Positions 32,912-44,842 are shown, counted from the first letter of the stretch. The stretch is 64,000 bases of DNA from Buddleja alternifolia (GCA_019426215.1 CM033395.1:16978569-17042568); one strand, 5' to 3'. Translations and numbers: made by a program. Notes: a model not told the origin generated them from the letters alone.

Positions 32912-34406
32912 CAATTGAATAATTTCACTCTCAAGCGATTGATTCTTCTCAATGCACTGTTGCTAAACTCGCAACTCTGCTCTGAGCGTCACTTTATCTC
33001 TTGTGAGTGATGAGATAATAGCGAGATCATTTTGATATATTTTGGCAGCTTCTTGACATTCATTGTAGTATTCTTTGACTTTGTCAAGTAATTCATTATA
33101 AGAAAGAGGAATTGATAATTCATTGATTACCTCAGGAGACGCTTCATCATCTCTGGCCATGAGACATATGAGCGCTGAGTCGTCTAATGGCTCATCATCA
33201 TGACTACTTTCTTCTGATGATTCTAAATCTTCAGGTGCGGATGCTGGTTCTGATTCCGCTAGCAAACCTTGTTGACGAAGGTTGCTCCTGAATTGGTTTC
33301 TATCCAAGTAATCCTGCCTTGAGGGCTTGGATACGTTTGGATAAGGGCAATTTATCTGGTAGTGCCCTGGTTTTCTGCAATTATAACAAAGATTAGTTTT
33401 CATCTTTTGTTTTTTTGTTAACCTTGCAATGTGTGGTTTTGAGACCACTGGAGCTGGGAGACTTTGAGTAGATGTTTGGTATTGAACAGGCGCTTGGGGT
33501 GAAGGAACAGAATACTGAGGCGCTTGAAACTGTTGTTGCACAGGAGAAGACGCTTGATATGAACTTTGTCCTTGATTATTGAAACCTTTTCCTTTCTTTT
33601 CATATCTCAAGAACTTCTTGAATCTATTCAGCAAAGCCAACTCTTCTTCCTCATTGATATCTGAATTCTTTCCTTTATTACCCGATTTACCTTTGATTGA
33701 TGCAATGAGCGCTCCAGATTCAATCACTGGATTACTCACAATATCACTAACAGAGTTCAACTCGAACTCAAATGCTTTTAGCTCTGAAAAGGCGTCTTCT
33801 GGAGTTAGGAGATCCAGCATATTTGATTCTCTCATAGCGGTTGTCTTCATCAAGAATTTACTTGGTAAGCTTCTAAAGATTTTAACCACCATTTCTCGGT
33901 TCTGTAAGTCCATTCTCAATGATGTAAGTTATGTAACTAGAGCTGTAAATCTTATATCCAATTGCTCTAACGTTTCATTGGGTAGCATCTTAAATCCGTT
34001 AAACTTTTCCTTGGCAATGGAAAGTTTGTTTTCTTTGATTTAAGCTGAACCACCACAAATCGTAGCCAACTTATCCCATATTTCTTTAGTAGTTTTGCAA
34101 GATTTGATCTTGTTAAATAAGTTGTCATTATCACCAATAGCCGTATATAGAGCGTTACGACCAACATTGTCCAAATTAGCTCTTCGACGCTCATCTGGAG
34201 TCCATTCTTGTTTTGGTTTCTCAACGTAACCATCGGGAGTTTCTTCCGTGGCTCCAGGCGCTCTTGTGATAACTTTGTATATTTTGATTGGCCCATCTGA
34301 AATAATATCACATGTCATCATCACATGAACAGAGATATGTAAATGCTTTGACTTTCCATTTGTCAAAATTTGATTCAGTCAGTTTGGGAACTTTAGCAAA
34401 TGCCAT
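32912..34406 (-). pseudogene. gag: Sirevirus gag of element D, 3'-truncated and broken
   Basis: The ATG at 34406 begins Met-Ala-Phe-Ala-Lys-Val-Pro-Lys. A 2-bp deletion near 34362 shifts the frame, and stops follow at 34040 and near 33927. From 33919 to 32963 the frame is open and covers the capsid part, the Gln/Pro-rich linker, an intact CX2CX4HX4C knuckle (near 33380-33340), the Ser/Glu-rich stretch and the start of the coiled coil. A TAG at 32963-32965 sits at the same codon as in element A. Sequence then continues about 50 bp in gag before joining the env-like region, so the Lys-rich and Tyr-Asp tail is gone. Confidence 0.9.
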
Positions 34407-34491
34407 ATCGAAAATTTTAAATGCAACTAGATTTTGAAAGAAAAGGATCTAAACAAGCAATTATGCTTGGAAATTTTAAAATTTCAATTTT

Positions 34492-34507
34492 AACCGCTCT
34501 GATACCA
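34492..34507 (-). promoter_or_regulatory. Primer binding site of element D (tRNA-iMet type)
   Basis: AACCGCTCTGATACCA on the plus strand is TGGTATCAGAGCGGTT on the element strand, two bases from the LTR. It is an exact match to the sites of C and I. Confidence 0.95.
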
Positions 34508-34509
34508 CT

Positions 34510-36176
34510 TGTTGGTCCCAAGTGGCATACGAAAGGGTCTAGAAGGGGGGGGGTCTTTTTCGACTTCAAAAGATTTCATATTAAAAGATATTTGGACACT
34601 TGAAAAGATAGACGCTTGAAGTGTCTAACGCTTGACTTAAGCGTTCACTTAAAATATTGGCGCTTTGGCGAAGCGTCTGATGAAGACTAATTTTTAAAGT
34701 TAACTCAGACTTCAAGAATTGAATACTTTGACCAAGTAGGTTAAGCGTTCAGTTCTTTTAATCAGTGTTAGCACAGCGGAATGATTTTTGGAGTCTTCTC
34801 TTTGAAAATTTTAGCGTCACACGAGGTTTCTTAGTTGCTTAGCTTTTGATTGTGTTTTACTTAATCAATTTATGCAATGATATGATAGATGAAAGAATTG
34901 ACTGAAAAGTAAATGACATAATATTTGTAAGGTTCGTTGGACGGTGTAATCCCAACTACGTCCTTCTTCTCCTTTGCACTCGGAGGCAATCCACTAAAAT
35001 GATTCTCAAAGAATCACACAGAATCTTCTACAAATTAGGGAGAGATGGATGTCGATGACTTGAGCTCCTTGATCACACAGATTTCTGCTCCAGATCACTT
35101 CAATCCCCTTGCTTCTTTCACCCAGAAATAATGCAAGTATCTAACTTCGACTTCACATAGATCGCGAGGCTTGGATAGGGGTTTTTCTAAAAAGGTTTGT
35201 TTGATTTTGATGAAGTTCAAACAACTGGAATATCTCAGTAGTAGAGTAGTTTCTTCAAAAAGAATGTTTGAGATATTGGGTTGACTGTCTCAGGATTTGA
35301 TGAAAAGCAGAGAAAATATGTTCTTGAGTATTCTGGCTTTTCTGAGAGTTTAAGGAATGAGACTTCAATGCAACAACAATTTGGCTTGATAATTGTTCTC
35401 TCTGTTTGGCTTGTTGTTGAAGTTCTATTTATAGGCATTCTTGGAAAAAGTGTCCGTTTGACACATGCAAGGGCGCGTGTCTCTCACTTTCGCGAGTGAA
35501 CAACTTTTGTCCTTTTTCCTGAAAATCTGCTGCACAAAAGTTGGTGTTGCAGTCTTTGAAGTGTTGACAGTCCAATAGGGTGGCTTCTCCGTACGTCTGA
35601 AAGTGCTTATCACATTTAATGCTCTTATCAGCATTTAATGCAATTTGAATTAAATGCCCGTTAGCATTTAATGCACTGAGAATATTTGCATTAAACTCCT
35701 TCCGATCTGATGCTTCAGGAGAATGTTTGTCATTTGATAGACGCTTCATTCATGAATTGAAAGTTCCAAATAATCTGGAGGACTATTTAATGTTTAGACG
35801 CTTGGAAAAAGTCTTCAGACTTTATTTAGAAGTATAGACGCTTGAGACTTCAGTCTTAGTTACTTGACACCTCACTCAGAACATGTTAGGCGCTTAGAGT
35901 GAACTTCTTCAAACTTCATTCACTATTGATTTCTTGGACGCTTGGAGTCTTCAGATTTCGCAGTCTTGATAAGCACACTCAGAAAGTATCAAACGCTTTA
36001 ATCTAACTGACTTCTTGATCTAAGAATGTCAAAAGTAAAAGGTAAAATAAAGCCTATACATTTCTAATGTTCAAATGCTTATACAATGTATCTATGAAAT
36101 TTAAGCGTACATAACTTTGGGGTCTAACAAGATTCCTATTTGTCATCATCAAAATATCTAACATGAATTCCTAACA
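34510..36176 (-). repeat. 5' LTR of element D (right copy, 1,667 bp)
   Basis: Matches 28027-29720 with few scattered differences. The main one is loss of the GAATAGACCCTGAA-type arm of the terminal hairpin, together with a shorter G run (nine), at 34545-34560. It ends CATGAATTCCTAACA next to the GAGGC duplication. Confidence 0.95.
35426..35433 (-). promoter_or_regulatory. TATA box of element D, right (5') LTR
   Basis: TATAAATA on the element strand. As it lies in the 5' LTR, it would be the promoter driving transcription of D. Confidence 0.72.
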
Positions 36177-36181
36177 GAGGC

Positions 36182-36274
36182 GATATCACCGTGCAAAAAA
36201 TAACCTTATCACAGGCCGTGCTAGATAAACATTTTGAGAAGATGGGCATCAAATACCATAGCGATTGGCGTTGA
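36182..36274 (+). pseudogene. pol: End of element E pol (RNase H tail) right of element D
   Basis: After the second GAGGC copy the codons continue the RNase H end ('HFEKMGIKYHSDWR') and finish at TGA 36272-36274. The conserved upstream part ('DPLTKALS') is degraded. The join across D restores colinearity with the end of pol in element G, which confirms that D sits inside E. Confidence 0.85.
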
Positions 36275-36289
36275 GTGCAAGTCGGAGAT

Positions 36290-37383
36290 TGTTAGGTGTA
36301 TGCCCTCAATGCCTGTGAGGAATCAGATTTAGCGCGGCTTTGATAAGTTATTTGTACAAACAGTTTATCGCTTCTATTTGTACAATAAACGTTTTGATTT
36401 TGTTCATATAAATCTAATAGCATTTAAATGTGTTGAACAAATAAGTTCATGAGATTTGAAGATAGACTTTCCACCTCTTATGGAAAAGAGGAGTCACTAG
36501 AAGAGTCAAGTACTTAATCTCTTAAATCGGGCGTTTGCGAGTTAAAGAATTTTAATTGGGCATTAAAATCCAACTCGTATAACACCTTTTTTGACAAGGA
36601 AGTGTCAGTCGTACACTGATTAGATAGTGGGAGCTGGTGTCATGAATATGATTAATGAAATTAACACATTTGAAGTCGACTCGCATTAATCCAATTACTT
36701 GGGTATTTACTCTTTGACAGTCAATGATTGGGATTAAGATTGCGATAGTATGTGTGAGCTTTAGACCTGAGGAGTTATTTATGATGTGCTTGTAGTATTG
36801 GATATGTTATTAGAGTAGTTAGACCCGTATGACCTTATAGGTGGGGTCGACCTCGAAGTACGATCCACATGGTGCATTTGACATTGCAAGATAACTTCAA
36901 ATAGGGGATTCACTATCTCGACAATATACGAGTATGTGACCTATACGATCATAAGCAATAGAAACTACAAAGTCTTTGGCCAAAGCAAATAAACTAAACT
37001 AGCGATGGTCACTAAAGGTAGTTTGGTAATTTCACATTGTTATGATTACTGAGCACATCATCAAGTTATATGAGTTTGACATACCATGGCTCTTAATTGA
37101 TTGGGTCATGTCGGTGAAGAGTTTATACACATATGGTAGTCGTAATTAAGGTTCTTGATAACATGTTCATCCCATATTCAATTGGGTTACGATTTGGTTC
37201 CACGGTGTTGGCTAGGTGACAACCTTATCCTTTGGAATCCTCCCATTGCCAAATTGACCCTAGAGAGTCGCCCTATGAGAAGAAAAGGAATGTTTCCATG
37301 CTAACGGTATTTTGGTAAAATCACATTAGATGTGAATTGACTGACAAAATGGATGGCATGATTTAATTAAAGTATTTAATTGG
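36290..37383 (+). repeat. 3' LTR of element E, cut by element F
   Basis: Starts TGTTAGGTGTATGCC right after the purine-rich GTCGGAGAT, the usual PPT-LTR join for this group. 1,094 bp remain and there is no CA end, because the type-B LTR of F starts at 37384. It is AT-rich and non-coding. Part of it (37010-37300) matches the reversed fragment at 11778-12203. Confidence 0.85.
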
Positions 37384-38890
37384 TGTTAGGAAATTTCATG
37401 TTAGATATTTTGATGATAACAAGAATAGGATTTTATGTTAGACCCCAAAAGAATATAAGTTTATGCTTTCATAGAACATTTGTATAAGCGTTCGAAAGTA
37501 TAGTTATTTTGTTAGGCTTGTAATTTTCATCTTTATAGATTCTAGACTAAGTATTAGATACCAAGTCGAAGTCGCTGATAGAATTCTAGGTGAGTCTGTC
37601 AGAGATGAAGTTGAAGATCAGCATCTGAAGTTAAGTGACGATGAAGATTTGTCTTAAGTGTCTGTCAAACGCTAAAGAAATGTTTGAGGAATAATGAATC
37701 AAGCGCTCAAATTACTCAAGCAATCAAGGATCAGATGCACCTGAAATAAATTCTCAAGTCATGAAAGCCTTAAATGCAATCATCAACGAACATTTATTTC
37801 CAACGGGAAATAAATTCAAAATGCATTAAATGCCTGATAAGTGCATTAAATGTGATAAGGCATTATGACTTGTGGACAAGCCACTTCTTTACTAGACTAT
37901 CAGAATTCAGAGTTCAAAGTCTGCTTGAGTCCAATCGGTAACAGCAAAAATTCAGGAATGTCAAAAAATGGACTATTTACGCACTGCGTGAGAGACACGC
38001 TTCTGCATGTGTCCAACGGACAAATCCCAAAAAATCTCTAAACATAGTACCCTTCAGCAAACCCTAAAAATATATGTACATGCACAAAAAAAGGTCAAAA
38101 ACTTTGCTGAAAATATTTGAGAGAAAAGCTTATAAACTCCATTGCCAAAATCTTTCAAGCTTTTCATGTACATTCCAAAGACAGTCACCGATATCTCAAA
38201 CATCTTCATAGAAGAACCCTACACTCTTATTGAGATATCCCAAGTTTTTTAAACTTCCTAAAATCAATCAAACTCGTGACAAAAACCCTCAACCTCTTTC
38301 ATCTGAGTGAGAAAGTTGTTGATCTACAGGCAGCATTTCTGTGTGAGAGAAACTTGTTGAAGAAAATCTTCTTTGGAGCAGAAGTCTGTGTGATCAAGGA
38401 GCTCAAGATCATCTTCCTTTTCCTCTATTTTATAGAAGCCTCTGTGTGATCCTTCAATAATCAATTTAGTGGAATTCCTCCGAGTGTAAAGGAGAAGAAG
38501 GACGTAATTGGAATTACATCACCCAGTGAACCTTACATATCTTGTGTTATTAACTGTTTTATTCCTTTACTTTATTAATGACATTATATCTTGAAAAAGG
38601 CTTCAAAAATAGTTAAGCGACTATTTGGTTAAAGAGAACACTAATCTTAAAAATTATTTCCGCTGTGCTATCCCTAATTAAGCGATTAAAGCATTACCCT
38701 ACTTTGGTAATTGTTGAAATCACTAAGTCTAAGTTATCTTATCTTAAGCGCCTGACCTAGCGCTTAGCTTACCAAGCATTCAAAATCTTCAAAAGTGATA
38801 CAATTTTTAAAAGTCGAAAAAGACTTCAGGGTCAATTCAACCCCCTCCCCGCTCTTTCTAGACTCTTTTGTATGCCACTTGGGACCATTA
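37384..38890 (+). repeat. 5' LTR of element F (type B, 1,507 bp)
   Basis: Starts TGTTAGGAAATTTC and ends GGGACCATTA, the last three bases differing from the CCA or ACA ends seen elsewhere. The TATA octamer position reads TAAACATA (38039-38046), so the promoter is probably dead. The terminal C-run is interrupted (CCCCCTCCCC). Confidence 0.92.
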
Positions 38891-38892
38891 AG

Positions 38893-38908
38893 TGATATCA
38901 GAGAGGTT
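38893..38908 (+). promoter_or_regulatory. Degenerate primer binding site of element F
   Basis: TGATATCAGAGAGGTT differs from the site of C at two positions. Two bases separate it from the LTR, as in the other copies. Confidence 0.8.
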
Positions 38909-38990
38909 GAAGTAGAAACCTTAGTGTTTTCGAGGGTAACTTCTTGTTTAGATCCATTTTTCTAAACTTAGTCGCTTTTTTTTTCATATC

Positions 38991-40224
38991 ATGACTTTTA
39001 ACAAAATACCAAAGGTTATTGAGTCAAACTATGACTCATGGAAACTTAGCAAATTCGCTTATTTATGTTTTTGGGATAATGAGATGTATGATGTAATTAC
39101 AGCTGGCCCCATTCAAATCATGAAAGTTATAACTCGAGCCCCTGGAGCGACTGAAGATCATAACAGAGCCAACTTGGATAATGTTGGATGAAGCGCTCTT
39201 TACTCAGCGTTGATAGACAATGAAGGATTGTTCAAGAAAATTAAACTTTGTAAGACTTCAAAAGAAATTTGGGATAAATTGACTTCTGTGTGTGAATGAT
39301 CTACACAGATGAGGGAGAACAAGCTCTCCATACCTACGCAAAGATTTGAGCATTTTAAGATGCAGCCCAATGAGACGCTAGATCAATCGGATGCGAGATT
39401 CACTTCACTTATTACAGAGTTAGCGTTATTGGATAAAGAGTTGACCATTTTTAGAAGTCTTCCAAGCAAATATTTGATAAAGACTGTAGTAATGAGATAA
39501 TCATAAATGTTGGATAGTATAACTCCAGAATATGTGTTTTTGGAGCTAAGGGCATTTGAGTTTGAATTTGGTGAAGTCAGCGACACATTGATTGAATCAG
39601 GAGCTTTAATTGCCACTACCAAAAGTAAGGGAAAAACAGTGAGTGAGGTGGAAGTGACAGAATCAAACTACGAAAAGAAAAGGGCTCTATTGGTCAAGAA
39701 ATTTAAAAAAAATCTAAGATATGAAAAGAGAAATCGTATTGGACAAACCTCATTTCAAACCCCTCCCCCTGCACCAGCGCCTCAGTATCAAGCACCAGTG
39801 TATTCTGCTCCTCAGCCTCTAGCGCCAGTACAATATCAAGTGTCTCTATCTCCAACTCAGAATCTCTCAGCGCCAGTAGTTTCCAAAAGGTTAACAACTA
39901 AACAGAAAATGAAAACTAACATTTGCTACAACTGCAGGAAACCAGGGCACTACCAGGTAAATTGCCCTTATCCAAATGTATCTAAGCCCACAAGGCAAGA
40001 TCATGCGGATAGAAACCAATTCAGGAGCAACCTTCGCCAACAAGGTTTGCTAGCAGAATCTGAACCATTCTCCGCACCTAAAGAGGACTTAGAATCTTCA
40101 AATGAAAGCAGGGATGATGAGCCAACTAGTGACTCAGCGCTAATTTGTCTCATAGCGAGAGATGAAGAAGCATCTGATGACTCACTATCTGAGGTATCCA
40201 CTGAATTATCTCATCCTCTTTCTT
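38991..40224 (+). pseudogene. gag: Sirevirus gag of element F, 3'-truncated and broken
   Basis: The ATG at 38991 begins Met-Thr-Phe-Asn-Lys-Ile-Pro-Lys, as in element I. Stops occur at 39189-39191 (TGA where I has CGA), near 39298 and near 39498, and a stretch present in element I is missing near 39157. The frame from 39507 to about 40224 is open: capsid end, Pro/Gln-rich linker, an intact CX2CX4HX4C knuckle (near 39925-39966) and the Ser/Glu-rich region. The coiled coil and Lys-rich tail are deleted; the sequence jumps directly into RT near 40225. Confidence 0.9.
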
Positions 40225-41006
40225 ACAAGAGATATGATTAAAAAATTTGGTATGGAAAATGTGTCATCTTCAAAGATTCCAATGAGCTAAACGCTTAAGT
40301 TAAATAAACACGAAAGTGGGAAGAAGATTGATATCACTAACTATAGAGGTATCATTGGATCACTTCGTTATCTTAACGCTAGTAGACCTGATATTATATT
40401 TTTGGTATGCATGTATGCACGCTTTCAAGCTGATCCAAGAGAGTCACACCTAATTGCTACCACGAGCATCCTTAAATACATAAAAGGCACACATAATGTG
40501 GGCTTATGGTATCCAATGGACTCCCCTTTTGAACTAATTAGTTATTCAGACACAGATTTTGCAGGATGCAAAATAGATAAAAAAAAAAGTACTAGTGGTA
40601 CATGTCAATTTCTAGGTGATAGATTGGTTTCATGGCATAGTAAGAAATAACAATCCATAGCGACTTCTACCGCTGAAGTCGAGTATGTAGCCGCTGGAAG
40701 CTGTTGTGCACAAATCTTTTGGATGGGGAAACAACTTAAAGATTATGGAATTCTCTTAGGTCCTACCCCAATCCACTGTGATAACCAAAGCGCTTTAGCT
40801 ATGACCCAAAACCCAGTCCTTCACTTTAGAACTAAACACATTGACATTCACTACCATTTCTTGCATGACCATGTTCAAAAGAAAGATATCTCCATGCATT
40901 TTATTGGAACTGACAAACAATTGGCAGATATTTCACAAAAGTGCTCAACGAACAACGTTTTCTCACTTTGAGAAGTGAATTAGGTATGATCGATTTAAAC
41001 TCCTAA
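40225..41006 (+). pseudogene. pol: Sirevirus pol of element F, C-terminal remnant
   Basis: Only the last part of RT ('[10 protein letters not shown]') and RNase H remain. Protease, integrase and the RT catalytic motif are gone. RNase H keeps the first Asp region ('[12 protein letters not shown]') and '[12 protein letters not shown]'. A stop follows 'SWHSKK' near 40648, an indel lies near 40935, and the pol end (TAA 41004-41006) is in another frame. Confidence 0.9.
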
Positions 41007-41843
41007 TCATGAAGCATTATACTTTTATAGGCATATGATTTAGGGGGAATCCACTTTATTATAATGTCTAGAGCATTTTCAAATTGAAATAAGTTATCGA
41101 TTTTAGGGGGAACTTTAAAATTATACTTATTCCAATTAGTAAGCGACTATGATCAAAAATGATTTTGAAAATTTTATGCATTGATCATTAGCGTTTACCT
41201 TTATGCATGACAATTTGATCGCTAATAAAATAAAAGTGTTATTTCTAAAACAGAGATAAATGTTCTTTATTAAAATAAAACTTTAGCGTTAAGTATATTC
41301 TCACTTTAATGCTAAGTAACTTTCTCTGAAAAACATGCATTGTTTTCATCGCTAAAAGGTAGCGGGTGGATAAGTCCAAAAGATTAGATTTGACAACTGC
41401 CCACAAGTCCCTTTCACATCAAACTAACGGTTAATGACCACTATCTCAAATAGGCAGTTCAGTATTTGTACTTGCCTGGGTATGTGTTAGTGTACCAACA
41501 GGCACGTGCAATTCATGCTGAAAATTTTCAAAATCTCAAACGTTTTTGAAAAGTAACTACGGACTTCAAAGTTTTATATTTACAGCAGTCAACCTAATTT
41601 ATCGTCTCCATTACATCCGTCTTTATAATTAAACGGCGCAGATTAAATGATTTTCATTTCCGATTAACTGCATTTACACGTGGCTTTTATCAAAGCAATT
41701 GAGGAGTTACTTTTTGCCATCTTTTTAAACCCTTCAAATTTTTTAAAGAAAAACTTTGTCACTTTCATAATCTTCTTGCTATAAAAATTCTCAAAAGGCA
41801 AAAAGCTTTCTTCTTCCTCATCAAATGCTTACATCTTTCATCA
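41007..41843 (+). promoter_or_regulatory. Pol/env-like spacer of element F with PPT doublet
   Basis: TTTAGGGGGA occurs at 41039-41048 and 41102-41111. A CACGTG at 41503-41508 and a TATA-like TTTTATATT at 41572-41580 precede the env-like gene. The block starting ACATCAAACTAACGG (about 41417) matches A and C. The length (837 bp) is close to the other copies. Promoter function is inference. Confidence 0.45.
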
Positions 41844-42031
41844 ACGGAGCCACCAAAGTCTTCCTCCTCTGCTGTCGGAAAAACCATGGGCTTTAATGCA
41901 GGTTTCCTACTGAACTGGGAGTACTTTTTTGACAACCAAAACTTTCCAATGAGAGAAATCCTTACTCTCATTGACGAATCCGGTTTTTTAGAAACCTTCT
42001 CACCTCTCATTCTCTTATTCATGAGGATGAA

Positions 42032-43567
42032 TGTTGGTCCCAAGTGGCATACGAAAGGGTCTAAAGGGGGGGGGGTTGCATAGACCCTGAAGTCTTTTTC
42101 GACTTAAAAAAGATTCGTATTGAAATTCGTTGGACACTTGAAAAATAGGCGCTTGACTTGAGCATCTAATGAAGACTATTTTAGAAAGTTAACTTAGACT
42201 TCAAGATTTGTATACTACAACCGAATAGGTTTAAGTGGTCACTTTTTTCATCAGTGTTAGCACATCGGAATTGATTTTGTAGTCTTCTTGTTTGAAAGCT
42301 TTAGCGTCACAGAAAAGATTTTAGTTGCTTAGTGATTGATTGTGTTTTACTTAATCAATTTATGTAATGATATGATGATAAGAAACTTGATTTTAAAGTA
42401 AATAACACAATAATTGTAAGGTTCGTTGGATGGTGTAATCCCAACTACGCCCTTCTTCTCCTTGAACACTCGGAGGCAATCCACTAAGATGATTCTCAAA
42501 GAATCACACAGAAACTTCTTCAAAATAGGGAGAGATGGATGTTGATGACTTGAGCTCCTTGATCACACAAATTTCTGCTCCAAGACACTTCTATCCTCTT
42601 GCTTCTTTCACTCAGAAATAATGCAAGTGTCCAACTTCGACTTCACACAGATAGCGAGGCTTGGATGAGGTTTTTCTAAACGGTTTGTTTGATTTTGATA
42701 AAGTTCAAACAACTGGGAATATCTCAATAGTAATGTAGGTTTCTCTGAAAAGAATGTTTGAGAGATTTGGTTGACTGTCTCAGGAATTGAAGAAAAGCAA
42801 GGAGAATGTTTGCTTGAAGATTCTGGCTTTTCTGAGAATTTAAGGAAAGAGACTTCAATGCAACAACAATTTGGTATGGAATTGATCATGTATTTTGGCT
42901 TGTTGTTGAGGTCCCATTTATAGGCATTCTTGGAAAAAGTGTCATTTGACACATGCACAGGCGCATGTCACTCACTTCCGCGAGTGAACAGTTTTTGTCT
43001 TTTTTCCTGAAAATCTGCTGCACAAAAGTTGGTGTTGCAGTCTGTGAATAGTTGACAGTCCAATAGGGTGGCTTCTCCATACATTCGAAAGAGCTTATCT
43101 CATTTAATGCTCTTATTAGCATTTAATGCATTTGAATTAAATGTCCGTTGACACTTAATGCACTGAGAATATCATTAAACTCCTCCTGGACTTAGAAATA
43201 AATTCAGGTGAAATCCATCATCAATAGACGTTCATTCATCCTTAAGTTACTTTTGTCCTATAAGTGATGCTTGATATAGATGGTCATTTTGAACGCTTGG
43301 AAACTTTATCTTCATTCAGACATCAGGCACTTGAGTCTTCAAACTTGACTACTGATAAGCTCACTCTGAAATTATCAGACGCTCAGTCTAAGAATACTTA
43401 GCCTAACAATCTAGAGCAGAGAATAAAGCAAAACCTATAAAGCCTATTACAATTCTAACACTCAAAGCTTATACATGATTTCTATTAAAATCAAACTTAC
43501 ATATTTTGGGGTCTAACATAAAATCCTAATTGTCATCATCAAAACATCTAACATGAAATTCCTAACA
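42032..43567 (-). mobile_element. Solo LTR, Sirevirus type A, reversed, with ATGAA duplications
   Basis: This 1,536-bp LTR reads TGTTGGTCCC...CATGAAATTCCTAACA on the plus strand. ATGAA at 42027-42031 and 43568-43572 is the 5-bp target duplication. It sits in the first exon of the env-like gene of F and has no internal region left. Confidence 0.95.
42915..42922 (-). promoter_or_regulatory. TATA box of the reversed solo LTR in F
   Basis: CATTTATA on the plus strand gives TATAAATG on the LTR strand, at the position equivalent to the other type-A LTRs. Confidence 0.6.
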
Positions 43568-44588
43568 ATGAAGTTAAGTTTTTCTTTGAGAATGCCTTCA
43601 TTTCTGACGATGGCAACTTAATCTCCTGTTCATTTCCATTTGCCGAAACCCTATTTATGCTGACTTCAAAATTGCTTGCGGGTCTTCTGAAACTACCTAC
43701 TGATGGGTGTGAAGTTGAAAAAGTAGCCATGGGAGCATCTACCAAGGTCTTGGAACGAGTTCGTCGTGATGACGTTGAAGCTGCATACAAGTCAAATTTC
43801 AAAAAGAATGACATGAAAGGCGAATATGTCATTCTAGCTGATATTTGTGCCAAGATGATTGAGTGTCGGAAAGGATCATTTGATAAAGTCTCTATCGTTC
43901 AATACAGGATGATGATTGCCGTGTTGACTAAGCTGAAGGTCAACTGGGATTTGTATGTTTTTAATCGTGTTAAGGCAGCATTGCAAAAATCTGTGAATCC
44001 CAAGCCTTATGGGATTCTGCTTAGTTTTATTTTAAGCCTTTGTGGATTTGTTACTTCCAAAGGATCCAAAGTGCCAGCGACAAAATTTTATGGTTTTGAT
44101 TGGAGTATTGCTACACCCAAAGCGAAGAGGTCGTGCAGCTATTTCTAAAGAGGAGTGTACGTGTCTCCTGGATGAAATCCTTGCTGATGGAAAAGTGTGT
44201 GGTGATGAGGAGGATAAAGTGACTTCCTCATCAGATGAGCCAGAAGAAGTTGTGGTCAAAAGACCAAAGAGAAAAATAACTCTGAAGATCGTTGAGTCCT
44301 CCAAGCCAGCGATGAAACAAAAGAAGGAAAATAAGAAGAAGAAGTCTTCCTCCCCTCCTCAGAAAACCCCTTCTCCTCCTCCAGCAACCTCAATATCGCC
44401 ATAGACTGAAGAAGAAGAAGCAGAAGAAGTGGAAGTGTGCACGCCTTGGTCCACCCCTAAAGGCTCAACAAGTGCTCCCACCGAACCAGTGCTTCACGAA
44501 CCAGCGAGTGTCACTCCTACTCCACCTTTTGAAACAGTTGAAAAGTCTGTAGCTAATCCTCTTTCGCAGGATTTGGCTAGCGATCAGG

Positions 44589-44662
44589 GTAAGTACTTGT
44601 GCTAAACAATGTTCATTTCCTTGTTGTTTTCTTCTTTAACACTAGGATAAAATTTCTTTCAG
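44589..44662 (+). other. Intron-like segment 1 in env-like gene (74 nt)
   Basis: CAGG|GTAAGT at the left and TTTCTTTCAG at the right enclose a T-rich 74-nt stretch with CTTTAAC as a possible branch point. Exon 1 ends after one base of a codon; splicing joins it to the open frame of exon 2. Unspliced reading meets TAA at 44604-44606. Confidence 0.7.
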
Positions 44663-44842
44663 CCTATAGAGAATATAACATCCAGTATGTTCTGAATAAA
44701 TTAGATGAATTCAATATTCCTATTCGTGCTGATTCCCTCATTTATTTACCTATTGAAGATGAAGAAGTTCCAGAGCCTGAGGCTATAGAAACTAAAGTTT
44801 CTAAAGATCAAGCGACTGATATAGTTGAAGATAGTCCTCAGG

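Larger units (their letters stand above)
28022..36181 (-). mobile_element. Element D: complete nested Sirevirus lacking pol, with GAGGC duplications
   Basis: Two LTRs (28027-29720 and 34510-36176) enclose a 4.8-kb interior. Target duplications GAGGC stand at 28022-28026 and 36177-36181, inside the RNase H codons of element E. On its own strand the order is LTR, primer binding site, gag, env-like ORF, PPT, LTR. Protease, integrase, RT, RNase H and the first third of the env-like ORF are missing; gag runs straight into the env-like region near 32911. The two LTRs look nearly identical, so this is one of the youngest insertions here. It must have moved with enzymes supplied by another element, unless pol was lost after insertion. 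Confidence 0.95.
24254..37383 (+). mobile_element. Element E: Tork-like Ty1/copia, split by element D and cut by F
   Basis: gag, protease, integrase, RT and most of RNase H run from 24254 to 28026. The end of RNase H, the PPT and the 3' LTR continue at 36182 after an 8.15-kb minus-strand Sirevirus with GAGGC duplications. The 3' LTR is cut at 37383 where element F begins. The 5' LTR is not recognisable. All ORFs carry several stops and indels. The layout without an extra ORF, and the pol sequence, place it in the Tork/Ivana-like part of copia; the exact lineage is uncertain. Confidence 0.88.
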
